Notes under the pieces: generated by a model
Told to the model about the DNA's origin: nothing
Database searches by the model: none
The model's input: only the letters and a program-made list of their open reading frames with translations
Position numbers and translations under genes: made by a program
Origin: Aporhodopirellula rubra
Lineage (GTDB): Bacteria; Planctomycetota; Planctomycetia; Pirellulales; Pirellulaceae
DNA length: 64,000 nucleotides
Assembly: GCF_014192335.1 (NCBI RefSeq)
Contig: NZ_JACHXU010000008.1
Coordinates: forward strand, 62,001-126,000
Direction of reading: 5' to 3'
Shown: positions 26,398 through 36,529 of the stretch, in pieces
How positions within the stretch are numbered: position 1 is the stretch's first letter
Layout: the number at the start of each line of letters is the position of its first letter

Positions 26398-29300
26398 ATG
26401 AATCTATTGCGCCTCGTTTCTGTTGCGACTCTTTCCATTGCTGCATTGAGCACGATGACATTGGCGGCGGAAGTCAGCTCGAAAGCGCCACCGTTGTCTC
26501 CCGAAGCGTCGATCGCAACGATGCAGGTGCAACCCGGCTACTGCGTCGTTCCCGTCTTGTGGGAACCGGATATTGAAGAACCCTCGGTCGTCGTGTGGGA
26601 TGGCAACGGACGAATGTATGTGGTCGAAATGCGGACCTACATGCAGGATATTGACGGTAGGAATCAACTCAAACCGACGAGCCGCGTATCGCGTCACGAG
26701 GATACCGACGGCGATGGGGTGTATGACAAACATACTGTATTTGCAGACAACCTTGTCTTACCACGAATGGTGCTGCCGCTATTAGATAGCGTCATCATCG
26801 GTGAAACGAATACGCTCGATCTTAAGAGTTATCGCGATACCGACGACGATGGTATCGCCGACGAGATTGAGCTTTGGCACGAGGGCGGCGACCGCGGCGG
26901 AAATCTTGAGCATCAACCCAGTGGTTTGGTTTGGAACGTCGATAATTGGATTTACACCACTTACACAGGGTACCGACTGCGATTCACCAGTGGCAAAGTG
27001 GTTACTGAACCTTTGCAATTCAATACCGGGCAATGGGGGCTGACTCACGACAATGTGGGTCGCATGTTTTACTCAACCGCAGGTGGCGAAAACCCCGCGC
27101 TCGCGTTTCAGCAACCGATCATCTACGGACAAATTGGTCTGCGCGGTGAGCAAGTTGATGGTTTCCGTGAGGTCTTTCCGATCGACAATGTTCCTGACGT
27201 CCAAGGCGGACCCGGTCGTGTTCGCGATGACAACACGCTGACGCAATTCACCGGAGGCGGAGGTCAGTCGATCTATCGTGGCGACGCGATGCCGAGTGAT
27301 TTCGATGGTGATTTGATCATCTGCGAACCGGTCGGACGACTCATCCGACGAGCCAAGGTTGTCGACGAGGAAGGCCGCATCACGCTTTCAAATGCGTACG
27401 AGGGCACTGAGTTCGTTGCTGCACGAGATCCCAATTTTCGTCCCGTCAACAGTGCTACCGGACCAGACGGTTGCCTCTACCTGGTTGATATGTATCGCGG
27501 CATCATCCAGGAAGGAAACTGGGTGCGAAAAGGCTCTTATTTGCGAAAGATTGTCGAAGAGTACGAACTCGATAAGAACATCGGCCGCGGTCGCATCTAC
27601 CGTGTCGACCATGAATCGACCCGTCGCGGTCCTCAACCCAGGATGCTTGACGAGACACCGGCGCAGTTGATGCGGCATTTATCGCATCCCAACGGATGGT
27701 GGCGCAGCGAAGCTCAAAAGCTGATCATTCTTCACGGCGACAGAAGCATCCTGCCGGAACTAATCCGAATGGCCGAGAACGCGGACGAACCCTTGGGACG
27801 TCTGCACGCGTTGTGGACGATTGAAGGGCTCGACGCGGTCACGCCTGAGTTACTCGCCAAGGGAATGAAGGATTCCGATGCACGCGTTCGAGCCGCCGCG
27901 ATACGGATCGCCGAGCCTTTCTTGGCTACCGATGAACGATTCGACATTTTGATCAAAGATCTTGGCAAGGATTCATCGACTGCGGTCGTCATTCAAACTC
28001 TTTTGTCGGTGAATCACGGTCGCCATCCTAAGGCGGATGCGATCACTGATTGGATTTTGATTGCCAATCAGGACAATCCGAATGTCGCCTCGATCGCCCA
28101 GCAATACCGCTCGAACCTGGAAGCCATTGTTGCTGAACGCAAAAAGTTCGCAGAGTTGCAAAGTCGCAATAAGGAACTTGCCGATTCAATGGTTCGCGGT
28201 CGAGTGATTTACTCGACCTTGTGTACGACCTGCCACGGCGAAAACGGCAAAGGGCATCCGGCACCGAAGGGAGGTGGTCTGCACTTGGCACCGCCACTGG
28301 CCGGTTCCCCACGCGTCCGCGGACACAAAGCACGTTTGGGACGCATCCTGTTGCAGGGGCTGATCGGTCCGATCGAGGATAAAACCTATGCAGATGGATT
28401 GATGATGCCTCTGGCGTCTAACTCGGATACTTGGATCGCAGACGTCGCTAACTACGTCCGTAACAGTTGGGGAAACGAGGCTTCCATCATTCGGCCGACG
28501 GACATTCGCCAGATCCGGAATGAATCCGCATCGCGAATCGGACCGTGGACGCTAAATGACCTCGACTACTACGACCCACCTGCGTTGGAAAACAGATCTG
28601 AATGGAAAATTGCGTCAAACGCCAACGAGGACAATCTCTTCAAAATGATCGACGGTGACGCGTCGACCCGATGGGATAGTGCGGCACGCCAGAGCCCTGG
28701 CACTTGGTTCACGATTGAGTTGCCCGAACCGGTTACACCGATGACGTTGGTACTCAATACCCGCAAGTCGAACAAAGACTACCCTCGCGGTTATGTGGTT
28801 GAGGTATCTGAAGACGGAACGATTTGGAACGATCCGGTTGCAAAGGGATACGGGAACCAAGCCGTCACGAGGATCGAATTGGATGCCCCTGGACTGGTCC
28901 GATATCTTCGGGTGACACAGACCGGCAAATCGAACGTGAACTACTGGTCGGTACACGAACTTTCGTTGCATGCGATTCCACGTGATGCCGCGCCACCCGT
29001 TTCGATGGCCGAGTTGTTAGCAAAGATGGAACCAAAGGCATTGGCAGAACACGCGAAACGTGACGGAGACGCACAGCGTGGGGCGACTCTGTTCTACGGC
29101 GCGACGATCTCCTGTGCGAAATGTCACGACCCCGACTCCGGTCCGCGACTGGGACCCGATTTAGCAATTAAGCGAGAGGCGGTCACCGATCAAACGTTGG
29201 TCGATGCGGTATTGGATCCGTCAAAAGAGATTCACAAGGACTTTCAACAGGTATCCGTGATCACGGCGGACGGATTGGTGCTCACCGGTTTTCCTGTTTC

Positions 29301-29526
29301 CGAAAACGATGACGAGTTGGTCATTCGTGAACCCGCGGGCGGCAAGGAAATTACCATTGCGCAGGATGACATCGATGACGTTGTTCCACTGAAGGTATCG
29401 GCCATGCCCACGGGACTCGTCAACCAATTGCGAGACCCTTCACAGTTTTCAGACTTGATACGATTCCTCATCGAGGTCCAAGACGGTGGACCGGAGACCA
29501 TGAATCGGCTGAAGAACAGCCGTTAG
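26398..29526 (+). CDS. PVC-type CxxCH haem protein with HEAT and F5/8-type domains
   Basis: A 1042-residue exported protein (signal peptide to about TLAAEVSS) of the large planctomycete family joining a beta-propeller, HEAT repeats and cytochrome c modules. Order: propeller with calcium-like loops (DTDGDGVYD, DTDDDGIAD) and the TGPDGCLYLVDMYRGII signature, about 30-400; HEAT-like repeats, 420-560; first cytochrome c with CTTCH at 609-613; a discoidin (F5/8 C) sugar-binding-like domain, about 715-865; second haem motif CAKCH at 906-910, followed by VLDPSKEIHKDFQ, as in other planctomycete haem proteins. An ATG at 26398 is preferred to the TTG one codon before. The family is thought to couple periplasmic oxidation of substrates, possibly sugars, to electron transfer; the substrate here is unknown. 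Confidence 0.88.
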   Translation: MNLLRLVSVATLSIAALSTMTLAAEVSSKAPPLSPEASIATMQVQPGYCVVPVLWEPDIEEPSVVVWDGNGRMYVVEMRTYMQDIDGRNQLKPTSRVSRHEDTDGDGVYDKHTVFADNLVLPRMVLPLLDSVIIGETNTLDLKSYRDTDDDGIADEIELWHEGGDRGGNLEHQPSGLVWNVDNWIYTTYTGYRLRFTSGKVVTEPLQFNTGQWGLTHDNVGRMFYSTAGGENPALAFQQPIIYGQIGLRGEQVDGFREVFPIDNVPDVQGGPGRVRDDNTLTQFTGGGGQSIYRGDAMPSDFDGDLIICEPVGRLIRRAKVVDEEGRITLSNAYEGTEFVAARDPNFRPVNSATGPDGCLYLVDMYRGIIQEGNWVRKGSYLRKIVEEYELDKNIGRGRIYRVDHESTRRGPQPRMLDETPAQLMRHLSHPNGWWRSEAQKLIILHGDRSILPELIRMAENADEPLGRLHALWTIEGLDAVTPELLAKGMKDSDARVRAAAIRIAEPFLATDERFDILIKDLGKDSSTAVVIQTLLSVNHGRHPKADAITDWILIANQDNPNVASIAQQYRSNLEAIVAERKKFAELQSRNKELADSMVRGRVIYSTLCTTCHGENGKGHPAPKGGGLHLAPPLAGSPRVRGHKARLGRILLQGLIGPIEDKTYADGLMMPLASNSDTWIADVANYVRNSWGNEASIIRPTDIRQIRNESASRIGPWTLNDLDYYDPPALENRSEWKIASNANEDNLFKMIDGDASTRWDSAARQSPGTWFTIELPEPVTPMTLVLNTRKSNKDYPRGYVVEVSEDGTIWNDPVAKGYGNQAVTRIELDAPGLVRYLRVTQTGKSNVNYWSVHELSLHAIPRDAAPPVSMAELLAKMEPKALAEHAKRDGDAQRGATLFYGATISCAKCHDPDSGPRLGPDLAIKREAVTDQTLVDAVLDPSKEIHKDFQQVSVITADGLVLTGFPVSENDDELVIREPAGGKEITIAQDDIDDVVPLKVSAMPTGLVNQLRDPSQFSDLIRFLIEVQDGGPETMNRLKNSR

Positions 29527-29628
29527 GGTCATCGTCTTTGGTTTTTGCGGCCCAGTTGGTTCGGTCTTTGATACCGCAGAGAATCAGACACCGCTCGGCA
29601 CTGGTATGAACAAAAGATGCCAGGGAAC

Positions 29629-31848
29629 TCACCAGTTTTTGGCATGTCTCGGAATCGATTCCGGTGGGACGGTTGGTTCCACTTTGAGAAATAACTCGTG
29701 CGATCGAACCGGTTTCGAAAGGTAGCCGTCCATTCCGGCTTCGATGCATTTTTCGCGATCACCTTTCATTGCGTTCGCTGTCATTGCAAGGATTCGGATG
29801 TGTCCGCCGAGCGACTTTTCACGCTTCCGGATTTCTCGCGTTGCCGCGAGACCGTCCATCACTGGCATTTGCACGTCCATCAAGACGAGGTCAAATTTTG
29901 GAGCATCGTTTGCGAAAAGGGCGTCGAGTGCTTCTTTCCCATTGGCTGCCACTGTGACGGTGTGGCCGCGTCGTTGCAGCATGGTGACGGCGACTTTTTG
30001 GTTCACCAATCCGTCTTCGACGAGCAACACGTTTAGCTTTGACGTTGCGGCTTCGCGGTCAGGAGCGGTGGCAACGGGTTCCTGTTGATACGAACTCGTC
30101 GGTGAGAGTGCCATCATGATCGAGTCATGCAGTACGGACTGCTTGACCGGTTTGGGAAGTCGACGGACAACGTTTAATTTGCCGGCCCCGGCCTGACTTC
30201 CGCTTTCCATCGCCGAGGTCATCAGCAAAATTTTGGTTGCCGAAAGGCGACGATTTGGATGATCGTAGACCCGTTCAGAAAAGTTCCACCCATTCATGTT
30301 GGGCATATCTTCATCGACGATTACTAACGAAATCGGCTCATTGGAGCTTGTCGCAGTTTCTAACGCCGTAATGCCTGCGGCGCCATCGGCGGCGACGACC
30401 GTGTCGAGTTCCCAGCTTTCGAGTAGCTCGCCGAGTACACGCCGATTGGTGTGATTGTCATCGACAATCAATACCGTTTGTCCCTTCACGGTTGATGGCA
30501 GAACCAGAGAAGCTTGGGTCGTCGCGAGAGCGAGTTCCACAGTAAAACGAAACGTGCTCCCGTGACCTTCCGTGCTCTCCACACTGATCTCACCGTTCAT
30601 CAATTCGGTAAGCCGACGAGAGATTGTCAGTCCCAACCCCGTTCCACCGAATTGCCGGGCTGTGGCGAGATCCGCTTGGCTGAACATATTAAAAATTTCG
30701 GCCTGTTTGTCTTTTGGGATGCCGATCCCGGTGTCCACGATCGCGCAGGCTAACACGACTGAGTCAGAGTTTCGCGAACGAATATTGACGTCCACAAGTA
30801 CTTCACCGACATCGGTAAACTTAATCGCATTGCTGGCCAGATTCATCACGATTTGCCGCAACCGTGTCGGGTCACCTCGCACCGAGTCGGGCACCGCAGG
30901 AGCGATGCGTAGGGCAAGTTCGATATGTTTTTCGGCCGCCCGATTGGCGAGCGTCAATAAGGTGTCACTTAACGTTTCACGAATACTGAAACTGATCGTT
31001 TCCAGTTCCAGTTTGCCCGCTTCAATTTTAGAAAAATCAAGAATGTCATTTAGCAACTGCATCAATGACTCGGCGGACTGTTTCACGATGTGTTGATAAT
31101 CACGCTGTTCGTACGATAACTCAGTACCCAACAACAGATCGGTCATTCCGATGATCCCGTTCATGGGAGTGCGGATTTCGTGGCTCATCGACGCGAGGAA
31201 TTCGCTCTTGGCTTGGTTTGCCGCTTCAGCCTCCTTCTCGGCCCGGAGTGCTTGGTTCTTGAGTTGTTTGAGTGGACGGTAAACGAATTGGCGTGTGATG
31301 ATGACGGAGGTGATTGATACAGCGAGGCTCAACACCATTGCCAAAGCGATGTCCACCCACACGTTGCGGCGAATCTCGTCACTGATGGTTTGTCGCGACA
31401 ACACCACACTGACTTCACCGATGACTTCATCATCAAACGAGACATCTGCGGATGCCACGGCATACAGTGGTGATCGAGCGAAGCCCTTCAAGTTGAGTCG
31501 CGGGGTGTTCGGTTTGCGGCGAACGGCCAACGTTTCGGTGCGGTCACTGACCTCGGCGTAGACAATTCTCTGGTTCGTCAGCGAGGCACCGAGCAAGTCA
31601 CCGATCGTTCGTTCATCGACATTCCATAACGGGGTCGCGGTCGAGGTCGCGATTGATAGTGCCGCCCGTTCGGCTTCACCGCGGATCCGTTCGTCGAGTT
31701 GTCGGAGCGTTGCATAGGCTGCGACGCCTCCGAAAATCGCCAGTGTGACCAACACCGTCGTCACCAACGCGACGATGTATCGCATCGTGATCTTGCGCTC
31801 GTCCGCGTTGTGACTGGTCCGAGGGTCATATTCAGATGACGAGATCAT
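29629..31848 (-). CDS. Hybrid sensor histidine kinase with two receiver domains
   Basis: A 739-residue inner-membrane sensor. Two helices (about 23-45 and 163-185) flank a periplasmic domain of about 115 residues. A short coiled segment leads to the dimerisation box [15 protein letters not shown] (phospho-accepting His223), then the ATPase domain with [17 protein letters not shown] and GGTGLGL. Two receiver domains follow: VLIVDDN...[11 protein letters not shown] (about 455-570) and VLLVEDG...[11 protein letters not shown] (about 605-725). No DNA-binding or Hpt domain is present, so output must go through a separate protein not seen nearby. Its start overlaps by 4 bases (ATGA) the stop of a periplasmic sugar-binding-protein gene, strongly suggesting that the two form one sensor, as LuxP does with LuxQ. 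Confidence 0.93.
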   Translation of the reverse strand: MISSSEYDPRTSHNADERKITMRYIVALVTTVLVTLAIFGGVAAYATLRQLDERIRGEAERAALSIATSTATPLWNVDERTIGDLLGASLTNQRIVYAEVSDRTETLAVRRKPNTPRLNLKGFARSPLYAVASADVSFDDEVIGEVSVVLSRQTISDEIRRNVWVDIALAMVLSLAVSITSVIITRQFVYRPLKQLKNQALRAEKEAEAANQAKSEFLASMSHEIRTPMNGIIGMTDLLLGTELSYEQRDYQHIVKQSAESLMQLLNDILDFSKIEAGKLELETISFSIRETLSDTLLTLANRAAEKHIELALRIAPAVPDSVRGDPTRLRQIVMNLASNAIKFTDVGEVLVDVNIRSRNSDSVVLACAIVDTGIGIPKDKQAEIFNMFSQADLATARQFGGTGLGLTISRRLTELMNGEISVESTEGHGSTFRFTVELALATTQASLVLPSTVKGQTVLIVDDNHTNRRVLGELLESWELDTVVAADGAAGITALETATSSNEPISLVIVDEDMPNMNGWNFSERVYDHPNRRLSATKILLMTSAMESGSQAGAGKLNVVRRLPKPVKQSVLHDSIMMALSPTSSYQQEPVATAPDREAATSKLNVLLVEDGLVNQKVAVTMLQRRGHTVTVAANGKEALDALFANDAPKFDLVLMDVQMPVMDGLAATREIRKREKSLGGHIRILAMTANAMKGDREKCIEAGMDGYLSKPVRSHELFLKVEPTVPPESIPRHAKNW

Positions 31849-33095
31849 TCGTTTCGCGCAGGTTTTTCAACGGACTGCTGCTCCTTGCCAATCTGCATGG
31901 AGGTGTCTACGGAACGATCTGCTAACTCGAAACGAAACTGATAGCCGTCGGATTTGGGACGATGCAAACGAGAATACTGTTTGAAATTGATGCGATCCCA
32001 TTCACTCTTTTGCAAACTCGCTTGATAGGCAGCCACATTTTCGGCCGTGACCAATTTCATCGGTGACGCATAGTGCATAGGGATTTTTGACAAATCCAAA
32101 CCGTTGAGTAGATCATGAATGATCACCGCCACCCAACCACCTTCCTGAAAGTGACCCCCGACCGTGGCCGCGAGTGTTCCTTCCTTGATCGCAGTCATCG
32201 CTTGCCTAGTCGCGTCGACGCCGCCGACAACGACGTCTTTACCGGGCACCAACTTGAGGTCTCGGAGCCCTTCGATCGCACCGAGTGCCATCTGATCATT
32301 GGCTGTCCAAACAGCAGACGCCTGGGGATATCGGCGATGTAAAAAACGGCAACGGTTCCTCGCAAAACCCTTTTTCCAATCCGCCGCTACCAATTGGTTC
32401 AGTACGACCTCATCGCGCCGCGCCTCGACCGCGTCCATTAATCCGGCGGTCCGTTGAACCGAGGCGGTATGCGATACGGTGCCACCGAGAGCGATCAAGT
32501 GAACCCGTCCATCCGGTCCGAGTCGTGAAGGATCCTTTTTCGCTGCATCGATCAACGCGTTGGCGAGCTGGAAGCCTGCACCGTAATCGTCGGGCAACAT
32601 CTCACCGACCCAGTACTTCAGTTGGCTCCGCGGTTCGCCAGCCTTGGCTCTCTGTTCGGAGGTAAGACCAGAGTTGATTAAGAAAACGGGGACTTGGTAG
32701 GAATTCGCGGTATGCAGAAACTTCAGTCCGCCTCGCTTGAAACTTTGCATCACGATGCAAGCGGGTTTTTTTTTGCGTTCACATTCCACTCTCATGTGGC
32801 TCGACATCGCCTTCAGGCTGCCATCGGCAAAACGGAACTGCAATTCGAGTCCGAGTTGATCGGCCGCGACGCCCATGAATTCGGCGAAGAGACTCCAGAA
32901 TGGATCGTCCTCGTCGCTGCCGATCAACACCAGGATACGGTGTTTATCACCGCATCCTGTGCAATCTTCTGCATAGGTTTGATGCGTGGGAAGTGCGAAC
33001 AGACTCGCAACGATTACGAGGGCCAGAACCCAACGCGAGCAACTCGGCCAACGACATGCCACCACCGGATCAATCCAACGGAGGATCATCTTCAT
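31845..33095 (-). CDS. Periplasmic sugar-binding protein (RbsB/LuxP-like)
   Basis: From the ATG at 33095 the protein has 416 residues with a signal peptide ending near HQTYA; a GTG 54 bases upstream is an alternative. The fold is that of type I sugar-binding proteins (Peripl_BP_4): [19 protein letters not shown] at the first strand, [45 protein letters not shown] and [12 protein letters not shown]. No ABC permease or ATPase gene lies nearby. Instead the stop overlaps the start of a hybrid histidine kinase by 4 bases. The likely job is therefore ligand sensing: the loaded protein docks on the kinase periplasmic domain. The ligand is probably a sugar, since a glycosidase-like gene and a LacI regulator lie just upstream. 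Confidence 0.87.
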   Translation of the reverse strand: MKMILRWIDPVVACRWPSCSRWVLALVIVASLFALPTHQTYAEDCTGCGDKHRILVLIGSDEDDPFWSLFAEFMGVAADQLGLELQFRFADGSLKAMSSHMRVECERKKKPACIVMQSFKRGGLKFLHTANSYQVPVFLINSGLTSEQRAKAGEPRSQLKYWVGEMLPDDYGAGFQLANALIDAAKKDPSRLGPDGRVHLIALGGTVSHTASVQRTAGLMDAVEARRDEVVLNQLVAADWKKGFARNRCRFLHRRYPQASAVWTANDQMALGAIEGLRDLKLVPGKDVVVGGVDATRQAMTAIKEGTLAATVGGHFQEGGWVAVIIHDLLNGLDLSKIPMHYASPMKLVTAENVAAYQASLQKSEWDRINFKQYSRLHRPKSDGYQFRFELADRSVDTSMQIGKEQQSVEKPARNE

Positions 33096-33251
33096 GTCAT
33101 ACACACTCAAAGTAATCGGTCTTCGAGTCTGAGCATGTGGGGTCGTCACATGCTATTGCCCACTCAAACGCAAAAATCGATTTCGGGGAACAACACCCAT
33201 CACAATTATATACGAGATCGCAGCCTGAGTTGGCCGGATCTGTTGATTGAG

Positions 33252-34559
33252 TCAGTTTGCGGACACTCGGAAACAGATATTGTCTGCGCTCGCGTTGCCC
33301 TGGCCGTCTCGCACGATGATGAACAATCGATAGTTCCCAGGTTTGTTGGGAGTTCGAATCACGGCTTCACCTTCTTTGGCCCGAACAACACATTCTGGGA
33401 ACAGAGGAGGAACGGATTCGCGGTCTCCGCCGACACTGCGTTCGGTCGTTTCGGCTTGCACATACCACGTCCATTCGAGCGGGTCATCGTCCGGGTCGGT
33501 TGCCTGCACCCGCGCTTCAAAAAGTGCACCGGCGGCGACCGTAGCTTCCGTCAATTCCGATTCCACCCGTGTGACTTTCGGGCATCGGTTTTCGGGCCAA
33601 TGTCCGGTCCAGGCCCGGCACATCGCATCGACCTGAGGGAGTTTTTCGCCCGACGGAAGAAACATTCCGTACCAAGTCGATGTTTTCTCTTGTTTCTGAC
33701 CCCAAAGGAAGCAGTAGCTGCCGACGCAGATATCGCCCGCGTCTTCAGTCAACATTGACTGCGTCACGTAGTAGCTCGCCGCCTTCGCACGGCTGCTCGG
33801 TTCGATCGCGGCGCCCCAAGAGGTCTGAGGGACTTCCCAATGCCCTGACGGTCCGAATTCGGTCAACGCGAATGGTTTATTCCATCCGGCTGCTTTGACA
33901 TCGCTGGCTACCGACGAGGCCGCTCCATACGAATTGACCCCCAGAACATCGATGTTCGGATAGTGTTCAAGAATGCCGCGGATTTTCGCTGCCGAGGCCC
34001 CTGCGATCACCGTCATGACCGGGTGATCGGAATCTTCCGATTTAATGATCGCAGCTAACTCGTTGAGCTCTTTCCAAATGCGTTCCGCACCGCTGTCGGA
34101 CTCGGGCCCCTCCATTTCGTTGCCCAATCCCCACATCAAGATTGCGGGATGATCCTTGTACTGCCGAACCGCTTGGCGGACCGCCTGACGTTGTTTTTGC
34201 ACCTGTTTCGGGTCGGAGTAATCAAAACCGTGCCGCTCGTGTTCAATCCAGATGCCCACCGAAACGGAGATCCCGAGTTCTTGGCAATAATCGAGCAGCG
34301 GCTTTCCGTCGATCTGTTTCTCGAGTGATTCGATGCCCCAGGTTCGAATCGAGTTGCCCCCACATTCGACCAATTCCCGTAAATGGTCCGAGCCGCCGGC
34401 GCCGTAGATGTAATAGGGTTTTCCGTCTCGTTTGAGAACAAAATGACCTTGGTCGTTCTTGTCGACCGTGACTTCCGTTGCCAAAGTCGGCCCAGACGCT
34501 AAAAGCGATACGGAAAGCAGACAGGTACAAAATATCGACAATCGTCTAACAGTATTCAT
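33252..34559 (-). CDS. Exported glycoside hydrolase-like protein (GH2/GH5-type barrel) with Ig-like C-terminus
   Basis: From the ATG at 34559 the protein has 435 residues with a signal peptide (LSIFCTCLLSVSLLASGPTLA). The barrel resembles the catalytic part of GH2/GH5 clan-A enzymes: YIYGAGGSDHL, NSIRTWGIE, ILMWGLGNEMEG (candidate acid Glu in NE) and FALTEFGPSGHWE (candidate nucleophile Glu). The last 100 residues form a PKD/Ig-like sandwich (ATDPDDDPLEWTWYV, NYRLFIIVRDGQGNAS). It is shorter than full GH2 enzymes and lacks their N-terminal domains. It is divergent from a LacI regulator; the gap carries an 18-base element repeated downstream of that regulator. It is 156 bases upstream of the sugar-binding sensor gene on the same strand. 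Substrate unknown. Confidence 0.75.
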   Translation of the reverse strand: MNTVRRLSIFCTCLLSVSLLASGPTLATEVTVDKNDQGHFVLKRDGKPYYIYGAGGSDHLRELVECGGNSIRTWGIESLEKQIDGKPLLDYCQELGISVSVGIWIEHERHGFDYSDPKQVQKQRQAVRQAVRQYKDHPAILMWGLGNEMEGPESDSGAERIWKELNELAAIIKSEDSDHPVMTVIAGASAAKIRGILEHYPNIDVLGVNSYGAASSVASDVKAAGWNKPFALTEFGPSGHWEVPQTSWGAAIEPSSRAKAASYYVTQSMLTEDAGDICVGSYCFLWGQKQEKTSTWYGMFLPSGEKLPQVDAMCRAWTGHWPENRCPKVTRVESELTEATVAAGALFEARVQATDPDDDPLEWTWYVQAETTERSVGGDRESVPPLFPECVVRAKEGEAVIRTPNKPGNYRLFIIVRDGQGNASADNICFRVSAN

Positions 34560-34585
34560 TGTGTGTTGTTCTCCACGGGCTATGG

Positions 34586-34603
34586 TGTGCATAAAATTGC
34601 ATT
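34586..34603 (+). promoter_or_regulatory. Candidate LacI-type operator, copy 1
   Basis: TGTGCATAAAATTGCATT, with TGCA-N6-TGCA symmetry, lies in the divergent gap between the glycosidase-like gene (start 34559) and the LacI regulator (start 34647). The same 18 bases recur exactly at 35823-35840. Confidence 0.6.
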
Positions 34604-34646
34604 GTAGCAGTCAAGTCGCCAAAAGTGTCTCAAAAAAGAATTCGTT

Positions 34647-35702
34647 ATGGCAAAAACGGTCAATCAGCAACTGATCGCAGACCGACTTCAAATTTCACGT
34701 GCGACGGTTTCGCGTTGTTTCACCAACCATCCAGGAATTAATCCCGAAACGCGTGGCAAAGTTTTTCGTCTCGCCGCAGCCCTCGGCTACACGCATATGG
34801 AAACCCGCACCGGCAAAGGTCGCCAGCGATCGGCCGAGAGTCGGTTCGGGATTCTTATCTGTACCGACGTTGATGACTACTTAAATACTGACTACCAAAG
34901 TCCGGGTGAAAATCTGATCGCCGGGGTCAGTGATTATGCACAACTCAATGACGTGACACTCGAAATACATTATACCGATCCGTGTCATAGCAGTTTGACT
35001 GATTCGTCGTATGCGAAGGTCGACGCTTTGAGCCAGCGGTCTTGGGACGGAGCCTTACTGGTTTATCCTTTTCCTAAAACAATTGTCGACGAACTCAATC
35101 TCCTGATCCCGGTTGTGTCGCTCGTTGAGCAGTACAGTGGAACGCCGGTCAATTGTGTCGATGTCGACCATCACCGCGGAATTTCCGCAATTATCGGCCA
35201 TTTATCGCAACATGCACATCAACGCATTGGCTTCCTCACGCATGATTACGGGGTCGACGCTCATTGGGCATTGCGACGACATTCCGCCTATGTTGAAGAG
35301 ATGACTCGGCTGGGTTTGGTGATCGATCCGGCAAACGTTTTGAATGTTCGTCCGAGTGAACGATACAGCGTCGCCGACACCTACGCGCGAGCTCTCGAGC
35401 GGACTCGCTATGGTGTCACGGCTTGGGTTTGTGCGGCCGATCATCAAGCCTACGGATTGATTTCCTATTTCAACGAACATGGTATTAAGACACCCGCGGA
35501 TGTTTCTGTGACAGGCTTTGATGGTATTGAGCCACCGGACGGATCGCCGCAACTGACAACGGTTTCGATCCCGTACTACGAAATCGGTCAGATAGGGTGC
35601 AGGCGTCTTCAAGACCTCGCATCAAAACGATTCGGCTCGGCCCAACACACGATGCTCGATTGTGCCCTTCGTGAAGGAACGACAGTTGGACCCGTCGTTT
35701 GA
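34647..35702 (+). CDS. LacI/PurR-family transcriptional regulator
   Basis: A 351-residue regulator. The N-terminal helix-turn-helix reads QQLIADRLQISRATVSRCFTNHPGINPETRGKVFRLAAALGY, as in LacI proteins. The rest is a periplasmic-binding-like effector domain: FGILICTDVDDY, WDGALLVYPFP, CVDVDHHRGISAIIGHL, AWVCAADHQAYGLISYF and VSVTGFDGIEP. It is divergent from a glycosidase-like gene. Identical 18-base elements sit 44 bases before its start and 120 bases after its stop, which suggests control of itself, the glycosidase-like gene and the TPR-like gene that follows. The effector is probably a sugar. Confidence 0.9.
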   Translation: MAKTVNQQLIADRLQISRATVSRCFTNHPGINPETRGKVFRLAAALGYTHMETRTGKGRQRSAESRFGILICTDVDDYLNTDYQSPGENLIAGVSDYAQLNDVTLEIHYTDPCHSSLTDSSYAKVDALSQRSWDGALLVYPFPKTIVDELNLLIPVVSLVEQYSGTPVNCVDVDHHRGISAIIGHLSQHAHQRIGFLTHDYGVDAHWALRRHSAYVEEMTRLGLVIDPANVLNVRPSERYSVADTYARALERTRYGVTAWVCAADHQAYGLISYFNEHGIKTPADVSVTGFDGIEPPDGSPQLTTVSIPYYEIGQIGCRRLQDLASKRFGSAQHTMLDCALREGTTVGPVV

Positions 35703-35822
35703 ACCAGCACCATTGGCTGGCACGATCGAGACGAATTCCGCGTTGTTCACCAACAACCACAACGCCACTTTGCCGGTGAACGTAACGCACAAAAACATCG
35801 TATTTCTCGCACTGAAAATAAA

Positions 35823-35840
35823 TGTGCATAAAATTGCATT
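35823..35840 (+). promoter_or_regulatory. Candidate LacI-type operator, copy 2
   Basis: Exact copy of the 18-base element at 34586-34603. A further TGCA follows at 35843-35846. It lies 81 bases upstream of the TPR-like exported protein gene, a suitable place for an operator of that gene. Confidence 0.6.
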
Positions 35841-35920
35841 ATTGCATTGAAGTGAGCTGTCACGTCGAATAGAACGAAGACTCATGAAACACCTTTCTGT
35901 CCCCACTTTCGAGTAATCCG

Positions 35921-36412
35921 ATGAAGAATCTGTTCGTGCTCCCACTCGTTTTTGCATTTCTGGTTTCGTCGGTCGCACAAGGCGATGAGGCGTCTGCCAA
36001 GAAATTGGATTTTGGTGACTACTCTTCGGCGACACTGACAACCAAAGGCTGGGATGCTTACAACGCTAAAAAGTATGACGATGCGGTTACGTTCGCGAAG
36101 GAATGCGTCACCCGATATGCGAAGGAAGCAATCGTCATGCAAAAGGAACTGAAAGAACCCGTCGCCGGCAGCGACAAGGACGCCGTGCTGAGCAAATGGG
36201 CTCTCAATGATGTCGGAACCTGTTACTTCATTCTGGGCCAATCGTTAGAGAAACTGGGTAAAACGGATGAAGCGATTAAGGCCTACAAACAATTGCTGAA
36301 AGACGTACCGTTTGCTCAGTGTTGGGATCCACAGGGTTGGTTCTGGAAACCAGCCGATGCGGCGAAGAAACAGATCAAAGTACTTGAATTTGCTAAGTTA
36401 GAAGACGAATAA
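35921..36412 (+). CDS. Exported TPR-like protein
   Basis: A 163-residue protein with a signal peptide (FVLPLVFAFLVSSVAQGDEA). Helical repeats of TPR type are visible: GWDAYNAKKYDDAVTFAKECV near 47 and YFILGQSLEKLGKTDEAIKAYKQLL near 105. A tryptophan-rich patch (CWDPQGWFWKPADAAKKQ) follows. Such repeats mediate protein contact; no catalytic motif is seen. It follows the LacI gene and one copy of the shared 18-base element, so it probably belongs to the same regulon. It is convergent with the CRTAC1 gene. Partner and exact role unknown. Confidence 0.72.
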   Translation: MKNLFVLPLVFAFLVSSVAQGDEASAKKLDFGDYSSATLTTKGWDAYNAKKYDDAVTFAKECVTRYAKEAIVMQKELKEPVAGSDKDAVLSKWALNDVGTCYFILGQSLEKLGKTDEAIKAYKQLLKDVPFAQCWDPQGWFWKPADAAKKQIKVLEFAKLEDE

Positions 36413-36529
36413 GTCGTAATCAGATTCAGCGTCGTCTCACCTTGGACGTTGGCAATGCGATTGCTCTCCGTGTCAACAATTTGTGGCTGGTCCTTTCTAG
36501 CGAAGGGGCCGGCTATTTTCTTAAGATCA

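Noticed and set aside
32694..33758. 354-codon plus-strand frame
   Set aside because: Antisense to the sugar-binding-protein and glycosidase-like genes; a shadow of their codon bias.
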